The notes under the pieces were generated by a model. That model saw only the letters and a list, made by a program, of their open reading frames with translations, was not told the origin of the DNA and did no database searches. A DNA stretch of 64,000 nucleotides, taken from Acanthaster planci. Taxonomy: Eukaryota; Echinodermata; Asteroidea; Valvatida; Acanthasteridae. The stretch lies in contig NW_019091423.1 in assembly GCF_001949145.1 (NCBI RefSeq), forward strand, positions 521,273 through 585,272, given 5' to 3'. Positions 55,006-64,000 of the stretch are shown here, in pieces; the first letter of the stretch is position 1; every line of letters begins with the position of its first letter. Made by a program: the position numbers and the translations under genes.

Positions 55006-58000
55006 CGACTGTGTCCGTCACCAGAGCAAAGTCAGAGTACATTCAACCCTCCACAACAACACAGGTAACAAAGCTGTATTTATTAAACTATTTTATTGCG
55101 ATTTATGGTCGGTATGTTTCTCTCGTAGGCTTGGCCTAGCATCGTTCGTTCATAACTTCCGTGAGCTAACCCACACCCACACCTAAAACCCGCCCATCAT
55201 CCGTCCCCCCGTGAAAAGAAATTAACTAAGAACAAAACCCGAAATACTACACTGAAGGTTGTTGTTCTCACCTCTTGCACAGGGAGATAATAGTGGCCAA
55301 CAGCAACCATCTCCTCTTGCTTTGCTGGCAGCTACATGTAGTAAGATAGGATCTCCGCCCGAAGAAGCGGTGAACACGGCAACAACCACTGCCATCCGGT
55401 TCGTGGGGCAGAATCAGAGCTTCCAACCGGCAGAAACACAAATTTGTGTGGGAGCCAATGGCGTAATTGCCATCCCTGCTGCACAGCAACAGACACAATT
55501 CCAGACCATCTCTGCTTTTCCCGTTCAGATAGGTGCACCGCCAATCGTTCAACCGCAGCAACAGCAAGTTATAGAGACGAACAAACAGGTAACGACTAGC
55601 AACACAGCCAACGTTCTGAACTGGAATCCCCAGCAGCAGATTGTACAGCCGGCTCAGATTTTGACAGCTGCAGCAGCCAACTCTAACACCAGCAATGCCG
55701 CAGCAGGAACGGGCAATGTCCAGTACAACATCATCCCTCAGATTCAGTTGGACGCAGATGGCAATATTATTGCCAATCAGATTGCCAGTGCTATTAACCA
55801 GTCACCAGCTATCATTCGATCCCCAGCGCCAAACATTGCAAGCCTTGCCCTCCAGAATGGGCAACTCATCCAGACACAGGCGAGTCCAATCGTACAGAAC
55901 ATTGGCACTGCACCCCGAGTTGCTTCTCAACCGATAACATTCCAACTGGCACCCATGGTTAACACTGCAGGGAATGTGACTGATCAGCAGCAGCAGCAAG
56001 TGTACAGCATAGTTGCTGCATCACCCATACAACAAGATTTCACAAATACCGTTCAGCTCCAGCCACAGCAATTTCAAGCACAAGCACAGCAGATAGTAAC
56101 AACGGACCAGACTTTGCAACAGCAGAACCAACAGCCTCAACAACCCCAGCAGATCTCTGTGGCACAGGTCGTCCCACAGCAGCAGCAGCAGCAAGTGCAC
56201 CAACAGCAACAGGTCGTAATTCCTCAGCAGTCAACTCCAATCCCTGTCAGTATCAACATGGCACAACCAGTTCAAGTGAGGTTTAACTCCTCTTATTCAA
56301 AACAGGGGGCTTGTGTTTATTTCCTGGAAAAATTATACAGAGGAACATCTAATATTGAAGTAGCATTATGATTGTTTGCTTCTTGAGAGTGTAACCACAG
56401 CAGAAATTGATTGTGGTAAAAAAAGGAATATTTCCCGTTGGTATTCAAACAGCTACCGGTACAGTATCTGCAACCTTTGTGCATGTCGATGTATGTTACT
56501 TAAGCTGTTGCGCTTGGACTTGTATTGTCCCTAGTAATTAATTTTCTGCTGTTGATTTTATCATATAACAGCTCCAACAACAGCCTCAGCAGAGTACAGT
56601 GGCCATTCAACAGCAGTCACAACAAATCACTAACATCCAAGCTAGCTCAGCGCAGCCACAGCAGCAACAGCAACAGAGCTTTACTGTGCAACCTGTCCAA
56701 CAGACATACACCATCCAACAAGGTACCGGGCTACCCATTATCAACACTTCACAGCAGACATTCACTATCCCTGCCCAGGCTGCAACAGGTCAACAGGCCA
56801 TCCAGAATATCATCCTACAACCACAGAATAATGTCCAGACTATCCAATTGCAAGGGCAACAGCAGATGGCTACAATACTGCCAGGTCAGATCTTAACAGC
56901 CCTGCGTTCCCCCAACAACACTCTCAACATCCAAGGTGTGCAAATACAGGGATTAAGCATCTCAGGAGCAGTGTCGCAACCACAACAGATACTGACCACG
57001 ACTGCAGGAACAGGGAACGTGGGTTCGGTTGCGGCAACACAGGTGGTCACTGCATTACCCAGTATCAACTTGTCAACTGGAGGTAACATGGTGCCTATGG
57101 GAGTACAGATTCAACAGATGCCTACAACAACCGCAGCATCATCAAATGCAAGGGCTGCTTCTGTAACCGGTGAGTTTCTTACAAAGTGGATTTTCTTTTC
57201 TTTCAGAAATCACTCACTTCTTCCTTCACTGGTTTGGCTTTTGGAGGACATGTATATGATATGTAACTGTTTGAAGGTTGTGTGTGAAAAAGATTCACTT
57301 CATTCTTTCCAATTCTGTTGTTTACTTTTGCAATTTTGTGTTCTTATACTACTTGTAGATACTGGTAGATATTTTTGCAGTGAAAAGTAAAAAGTAGGGA
57401 GGGTCTGAAATTATAGATTTAACTTTGATAGCTCCAAACGGCTGAATGTAACACTGCAAGTTATACTTAAATTTAGGCAATCAGATCTACTTATATGTAA
57501 GTCATCTCCATTTTTTATTCCATTGACCCTAACAGACCCAAATCCTCCAAGTTCAGTACAATTTCACATACACCCCTGGGGGTTAGGGTTACAGTAGAAG
57601 TAGGCAGTTATTCACATCAGCACAACTACATGCTTTGCCAAAAATAATGACATCAAGTGAAGTCCAGAGGCATACATGTACATGTACATTTTGCATACGG
57701 ACATGCCAGTGGGCATGTTTACACATGTACATGTATATGAACAGGAAAGCAATTTGATATCGTACATGTACATGTACATCTTTCTTGTGAGGTGCATGAC
57801 TTGTCAGCAATGAACCAATCAGGTTGCAGCTTACCCAATGGTCGACAGGTCAGGGGGTGTGGCTAACTGCCATTTGGGAGTTATATCCCGTTCCACTGAC
57901 TAATATTTCTGTAAAGACAGTCTGAGACATTAATATTACGTTGATGCAAGAACTACATGTATATATGTACATTTACATTTATAGGAAAACGCATGATTTT

Positions 58001-61000
58001 CTGTTCACACACTTTTTCCAAATTATATGCATTTATTTAATACATTGGGTAATATTTGTTTGCATGTGACTTTTAGACGCAAATTAAGATACAGTAGTCA
58101 GCAACAAAAAGTTCGCTTAATATGACTGGGTGCAACAATAACAAGAATTTCATGTAGAAATGTACTTTGGTCCCAAATTGTTCAGATTTAGTTGGATGTA
58201 GCAGGCTTTAATTATGCCTTGTATTACTTTTAAACATACAGAATAAAATGTTAAAACTGTTTTGCTATAGGGCATTTGCATTTGACATTTGATTTGTGTC
58301 TGCATGTTTCAGGTTGTTTGCCTTGTTCATCACATTTTTGCTCTTTCACATACATGTATGTGACCTGTCACCACAAAATGAGCTGATACATGTACAGTGT
58401 ATTTATGTTTTGGAATTCAACACAAAGTGAGTTTTCCAACAGTCTACTCATGGAACACTTGGGGTAAAAGTATACATGTAAGTTGACAATGTGACATTAT
58501 CGTGGCAGCTTTGCATTTCTGACATTGTTTTAAAATTCTGACTTCGCTCAAAAAAGGTTATCAAAATTGCTGTGAAAATGACTTTTTTAAGTATATGATC
58601 CTATGAAATATTTGAAAGTACATAAGAGACGGGTTACTTGTTCCAAATATTAACCCTAACCCTCCTCAATCCTTCACCTGTTGGAGGATTGAGGAGGGTT
58701 AGGGTTAAAAAAAAAATAAATTGACCTCCAATATGGCTTTGAATCCTCAAATTGGAAAGAGCGTATGTGACTTTACACTCATTTTGTCGTGACAGGTTAC
58801 ATATTCATTGTTTATTATTGAGCCTGAGTCTGCATTCTTTGGTGATTTGATCCTGCCTATTTTTGTGTCAGTTGAATGCTATGTTTTTCATTCCTGGTTG
58901 TGGATAGGTCTAATAATTCAACAATGATAGGTTGGTATTTGGGGTCAGTGTGTTAACTTGGTGGTAATAAATCAGCCATAGTTTTGCACCCTCCAAGCAT
59001 GTGCAGATCCCATGAATATTTTGTGACTTTTGCCCTCCACCATTCAAATCTGAAAAAAGTTGTGTCTTGCGTGGTTTTCAACATCTAATATGCCCCACTT
59101 TGGCTATGAAGATTCAAACAACCTTTAGTTTTGCTCTTGAGTAGAAAGTGGCTGAAAGTGAATTATGTCATTTCTGACAGTTGTGTTCATGCCCACAGTG
59201 CATCATCATGTGGAAAAGCAATTCAGATTTATTGAAACAGATGTTATTTGAGATCAAATTCCATTTGTTGCAATAAGTTAAAGTCACAAGAGCTGTCCTG
59301 TGCTCACAAATTGTCTTTCTGGTTGTTTGTTCACTCGACACAAAGTGGAAGAAAACCCAACACAATTGTATCCATCACATTTAAGTTGAATTTGATAAAG
59401 AACAGGATCACAGTTTTAAGAATACTCAATATCAGTGATTGGATACAAAATTGTTGAACTTCATACAAATGTTTCAAATTAACAATTGTATTGATTAAAT
59501 TCATGTTTATTACATTGCAATTGCATTGATCTTATTCATAAATTTGCCTTGTGAAAAAAAGATGAATTGGAACCTAAATACTCGTATATGTAATTTAAAT
59601 TTGGTTGTGCATTTCCAGTTAATTACATGCACATGCACATGTCCGTAATATGCATAATGTACCATGGAAAATACATTTATTGTGAAGTTATACAATTAGC
59701 CGCAGTTTGAAATGTTTCAGTCCGAGTGGTGAAATGGAGTACAATGTGTGGTTTATGATACTTGTCTGCTCACCATTATACATGTACATGTACCATATGT
59801 GGTCCCCATGGATCTGTTTGCGTCAATGGTTTCATTTTCTTCCTTTAGGGAAATTCTATATCATTGACAACCTACTGTAATCTCTCTTAATCATGCCAAA
59901 GCTATTAACTTCATGCATTTGCACTAACTATCTGTATGAGCCATCTCAGTATGCAATTATACTAAGTATCTATAGATGGGATTTTTGGTAATGTACCCTG
60001 CTCATTTTCTTTGAATGTACATGTACATGTATGATGTCATCCTCAACAATTTAAGATACCCCATGTATTTAATTTAAAATGGATAAAAAGATAAAAACGA
60101 CTTCATTAGAAAAAAATGCTTAATAAAAGGAACTACATGTACATGTGTACATTTTTTATGTATTTAGATTGGATCTAATACAGTGTACCTTGTTAAAATT
60201 ATGTTAGCATGCTCAGATGTAGATTTACATATATGCATGTACAACGTAAAGGTTTGCAGTAAAACCCTAATACATGTACAGTTAACTCTCATTAATAAAG
60301 TGACGGGGACTTCACAAATTAGTATGTTGTAACTATCGATTTGTTTTAAGAGGAGTTGAAAAACAAAGAAAACAAAGGTATTTAAGAAATTTGGATTCTC
60401 AAAATCTGTCCTTTGTAACAGAACTTGGTTATAACAGTGTTCTTTATAATGAGTGTTGACAGTACACAAAAGTACTATATACATGAGCTCTGAAGGGTGT
60501 CCTTTTTCTCCTAGTACAATGTACATCACCATATTCATGTCTATTCATCTCACTGAACGTTTCCCTTTTCTGATCAGTGTTGATAGTTCTATAGCTGGAA
60601 ACAAATGAAAATGAGCATTTTTAACCATTGACCCCCGTTAAAATTGCTTTGTTATGAAATGAGCCACTTACATGTAACTCCTTGACCTTCAGTTCCAGAC
60701 TATAAAAGGGTTTCCTTTCTGAAACAAACACTGCTAACAGTTCATTTCTTCTTCTCTTAAAGAGCTTTCTGCTGCATTTAGTTTACAAGTACAGTGTAGC
60801 AATTGACACATGTATAACAAATGCCAGTCTGCTCTACTTCTAAAGTTTAATTAATCGGTACATGTGCCTGGTCCCCTTAAATATTTGTCATACCCAATTG
60901 TGAATTGTTAAAAATATTAATCACACTTTTTTTGTTCTCAATAGCTTCCCAGCAAGCTAATGCCATCCAAGACAAGAAATGGCAGGGACAGACACAGGTC

Positions 61001-62451
61001 ATTGCCCAGGTACAGCCTAGTGCTACACTAAGTATGGACAATTCGTTTGGTGGATCAGATGAAGAGGACAATCAAGGCCAATCTACTCAGCCGACACAGA
61101 AAAGACTGCGACGGGTGGCATGCACGTGTCCTAACTGCAAAGACAGTGAAGGAAGGTACAGTAGTGTTTTTGTTTGTTTGTGTTTCCCTGCTGAGATCCT
61201 TCTTTATTTTCTAATTCCATTGTCTGTACATGTGAAAATTCACATCATGCACCATGTTGGCACTTCCCGTCACATAGGAATTTAAATGCTGAAGGTCGCA
61301 AGAAGCAGCACATCTGTCACATTTCAGGATGCGGTAAGGTTTACGGTAAGACGTCCCACCTCCGGGCACATCTGAGATGGCACACAGGAGAGAGACCCTT
61401 TGTCTGCAACTGGTTGTTCTGTGGCAAGCGATTCACAAGATCAGATGAACTACAGAGGCATCGGCGGACCCACACAGGTAAAGCGTAAAGGCAATACATG
61501 TAACATTTTGGCTATGCAGTGCCTCCGAACATGGTCTTACACAACTGCAGTTTCTGTCATTGCATACTGTTATGGCATAAAATACTGTACATCAAGTGGC
61601 GCTTGGTGTTAAGGAGTACTTTAAGCAGTCTGGAACCAGATCAGTACTGACTTCAGACCAAGCATAAGACCAGTCATAAGTAACAGTGTGAACAATGACA
61701 AAGGAATGCTTTTCTTGTAGTTTATTTGAATAGCTTGTGACTTGAATTCAGACTGGAGGTCTTGTGCTGTCTTTTGTGGTCTTGTAAAGATCTTAAGTAT
61801 TCTCGACTACAACACTGCTACAGACAGCTCCTGTAACGCATGCAGATGTTGAATTTAAATTAAACGTAGTTTCCTTAGGGAATGTTTCATGATAGTTTTT
61901 GGTTTCAGCAAAATTTTATAATGAAGATAAAGTTTCCAGAGGTTACTAAAAGGCTGAAGTTGCTGGAATTGGTATCTGTTACTACAAGAATTTCCATTGT
62001 GATCACTAATTATTAATTGAACGAATACAAGTACATTTACATGTGTATATGTTTAGCTAAGATGGACTACAGATTTGTTGCCCCTGAAAATAAGTGTGTA
62101 TTTTTAGAGTTGTACCAAAAATTATAAGTTTGGTTTGGGTAGTGTTCATTCATAAGCATATGGGGGCTGGGACTTTTAACTCTTTTTGGTAGTTTTTAAT
62201 CTTGCCGTCTTATTCCTTTGTGTTCAGGGGAGAAACGTTTTCCCTGCCCTTATTGCTCCAAGCGCTTCATGCGGAGTGACCACCTGTCCAAACACGTCAA
62301 GACGCACAATAATAAGAAGGGAAAAGATGGGGATTTCGAAGAAGGCTCGGTGGCTCTTGACAGTAGTGAAGTGGTGTCCACACCTGACAATGAAACACTC
62401 ACAAATGCAGTGGTCTTACAGATGGGTGATAGAACCCTAGATGCCAGTTAG
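55002..62451 (+). CDS. Sp1/3/4-type zinc finger transcription factor
   Basis: Six coding exons: 55002-55064, 55283-56275, 56572-57169, 60945-61155, 61278-61477, 62228-62451 (TAG), 762 aa, with agreeing phases. Residues 31-44 are the Sp box [15 protein letters not shown] long Gln-, Ser- and Thr-rich activation region follows (exons 2-3), then the buttonhead box [10 protein letters not shown] (Cys611, 613, 616). Three C2H2 fingers come next (Cys635/640-His653/657, Cys665/670-His683/687, Cys695/698-His711/715). Their recognition helices KTSHLRA, RSDELQR and RSDHLSK are the GC-box set of Sp/KLF factors. Length and Gln-rich layout fit the Sp1-4 class, which invertebrates usually have as one gene. 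It is a nuclear activator binding GC/GT boxes. Exon 1 (21 aa) is the least certain part; it rests on phase and on the strong donor and acceptor. Confidence 0.93.
58357..58803. mobile_element. MITE with GTGACCTGTCAC ends and central hairpin
   Basis: The left end TATGTGACCTGTCACCACAA(AATGAG) faces the right end (CTCATT)TTGTCGTGACAGGTTACATA as imperfect terminal inverted repeats of about 28 bp. At the centre, TAACCCTAACCCTCCTCAAT(CC) at 58651-58672 pairs perfectly with 58686-58707 across 13 bases. It lies in Sp intron 3. Confidence 0.65.
60279..60462. mobile_element. pogo-like MITE
   Basis: The left end CAGTTAACTCTCATTAATAA faces the right end CTTTATAATGAGTGTTGACAG as imperfect inverted repeats, with TA on both sides (60277-60278 and 60463-60464). 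TTATAACA words inside recall pogo/Tigger elements. It is 184 bp and non-coding, in Sp intron 3. Confidence 0.6.
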
Positions 62452-63909
62452 TGGCAACCATTTGATTGGTTTGTTTATGCTTAATTTGTGAAAGACGACA
62501 GTTCATTTGTGTTTTGAGGCTTGATATTTGGGATGCCTAGGCTAAACCTGTCTTTCCATATACATGTATATTCTTGGTATAAAGAAGTGAAGAAGGTAAA
62601 CAGCTTCATCAGGTAATGGAAACTTAAACTTCGGAAACTGCATTTTTCTTGATTAAGTTGTAACAGTTGAGATAACAACTACATGTATAGTTATTGCTTT
62701 TAAAAGCAATCACTGTCCAAAATTAGGATTTTTTGTACTAACTCATTTCAAGATACACAGCATTGGATACATACAGCAACATAATTGACCTTAAATGACC
62801 ATGCAATGAAATTTCAAATGATTGTAGCTGTATTTTTTTCTCTTGTAACTACACTGTAAATAACAAATCTGAAATATTTGTAAATACATTAAGAAAAAGC
62901 CAGATTATGCTGTACAGAACTTGCCTCTAAATTCTTATCAAACATTAACAACTGTATACATGTACATGTATAAACTTTTTTCAAATCTTGAAAACAAATG
63001 CATGGAATTAGATGTATCATTTGCTGTCCCAGTCCTTTGTAATTATGTTCACATATCTTTATCTTGAACTGGATCGTTTTATTGACCGTTATTAAGTGTA
63101 ATTGCTCAATAACCCCTCTTCTGAAGGAGTTTCCACCTTCACAATTTATACAATGCCTCACTTTGAAATCTGAAAACTTGTCAAACAATTTGGGAGGCTG
63201 AAATTTTTCTTGTTTTTGAAGGTACATGTACAGATATTGTTTTGAGTTTCAAAAAGTGAAATAAAGTGAAAGTCAAGGAGAATGTTTGCTATCCTAAGCA
63301 AATCTGGAATTATTCTTCCCACTCATTAAAGATTTTATGTGCAAAATTTTAAATCGGGAACACAATTGGATATTTATCTGCTTTTTATCATCCAAGCTTT
63401 TTTTCTTATTGCAACATTATAGTTTCAATGTTTTCTGCTGGAATGTATGCAGTATTCTTGCTTTCAAGTATTTATGAATGAAGCTGGTTTGTAAACTCTC
63501 AAATGTGTGTACATTATGTGTGATGTACTTATATAGTTACATTATACAATAATACCACTTGAACAGACAAATTGATACGATTTGTGTTTTGGTTTCTTTT
63601 GTGGCAGCGTGTAAAGATTAAATTACTGCATGTTTAATTGGGCTTTCAATCAGTGTTAGGGTTTGGAAATCACTAAACGTATACATGTGCAAAGTTACCA
63701 ATAATAGAGATTTCAACATACATGTTTGAAAGAAAAGACAGTGCTTTTTTTACTTTGAGGTCCACAGGAAGTCAAGTACACTGTACATGTATTACAACGT
63801 ACATATACGTACGTGTACATTTGCATGTAGTTGTTTTGATGAACTTCATGCATCACGCAGCCAAATCGAAGTGCGCCACCAAGTGATTGATGGTGAAAAT
63901 TGGAGCGTT
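62452..63909. other. Sp 3' region
   Basis: No exon is recognised. AATAAA at 63260-63265, about 810 bases after the stop, is a candidate polyadenylation signal. A TACATGTA cluster lies at 62958-62970, and another (ACATATACGTACGTGTACAT) at 63801-63820, just before the next candidate exon. Confidence 0.4.
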
Positions 63910-63967
63910 ATGTGTTCTCTTAACGGGGTGGTTTCGTTGGTGTCTGAATTGAACAAATTTTCTCATG
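63910..63967 (+). CDS. possible first coding exon of a following gene (NIF3-like?)
   Basis: ATG at 63910 opens MCSLNGVVSLVSELNKFSH plus one base before a strong donor, G|GTAAGT, at 63968. The pattern (hydrophobic helix then LNKFS) recalls the N-terminus of NIF3-like proteins, which read LLSSLNDFAS...AESWDNVG. The decisive SWDNVG would fall in the next exon, outside the window. An in-frame ATG at 63787 would add a longer leader. Without the next exon the family call is weak. Confidence 0.3.
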
Positions 63968-64000
63968 GTAAGTTGAAACATTGACACTATATGTGATCCA

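Larger units (their letters stand above)
57170..60944 (+). other. Sp gene intron 3
   Basis: The 3.8-kb intron contains two MITEs (listed separately) and several TACATGTA clusters (57675-57780, 59780, 60018). No exon was recognised. Confidence 0.5.

Noticed and set aside
55695-56896. Alternative-frame proteins (Ser/Arg- and Leu-rich) over the Sp exons
   Set aside because: They are shadows of CAG/CAA-rich glutamine codons in the true Sp frame.
1-64000. Bacterial-type systems (CRISPR, operons, attachment sites)
   Set aside because: The window is spliced animal DNA; no direct-repeat/spacer array or operon-like gene packing is present.

Overview
The window looks like animal nuclear DNA, most likely from a marine deuterostome. 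An echinoderm or close relative is my best guess. Genes are split into short exons with GT-AG introns, there are two assembly gaps (13321-13533 and 47791-48243), the DNA is AT-rich, and the palindromic words TACATGTA and TAGGCCTA recur all along it. The ortholog set is ordinary for animals; the repeat spectrum is the main clue to the lineage. Nothing suggests bacterial DNA.

Layout. (1) 4369-4565, minus strand: first coding exon of an animal cryptochrome / (6-4) photolyase. The rest of that gene should lie beyond coordinate 1 or in unrecognised exons. (2) 7136-16587, plus strand: a complete seven-exon WASHC3 (CCDC53) gene, 197 aa. (3) 21526-27093, plus strand: a complete three-exon DAP1 gene, 105 aa. 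(4) 35892-30585, minus strand: a six-exon gene that I assembled here (691 aa). It joins a Ulp1/SENP-like (C48) domain, two C2H2 zinc fingers and a FAR1/WRKY-GCM1-like zinc domain. All splice phases agree, and one splice rebuilds a complete zinc finger. The Ulp1 domain keeps the His and Asp but has Ser where the catalytic Cys should be. This is the least ordinary thing in the window. (5) 38457-49430, plus strand: a complete twelve-exon OLA1 ATPase gene, 397 aa, with a 16-nt microexon. (6) 55002-62451, plus strand: a complete six-exon Sp1/3/4-type transcription factor gene, 762 aa, with a nine-codon upstream ORF that overlaps its start codon. (7) 63910-63967, plus strand: a possible first exon of a further gene, perhaps NIF3-like.

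The genes do not form a pathway. They are housekeeping or regulatory genes in ordinary animal arrangement: cryptochrome and WASHC3 are head to head; DAP1, OLA1 and Sp lie on one strand; the Ulp1/zinc-finger gene lies opposite between DAP1 and OLA1.

Much of the remaining DNA is transposon debris: LINE 3' ends (5170-6000, 18820-18965), tRNA-derived SINEs (365-460, 24340-24425, 48770-48970), pogo-like MITEs with TA duplications (3331-3991, 60279-60462), a 1006-bp hAT-like element with a 5-bp AGCCT duplication (42017-43022), several foldback elements (21860-22697, 36488-37291, 50151-50477, 58357-58803), and minisatellites of 35, 33 and 28 bp. A degenerate hammerhead-ribozyme core of the kind found in Penelope-like elements lies at 9257-9292. 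All gene models were read by eye from the sequence and family knowledge; no alignment or database search was run.
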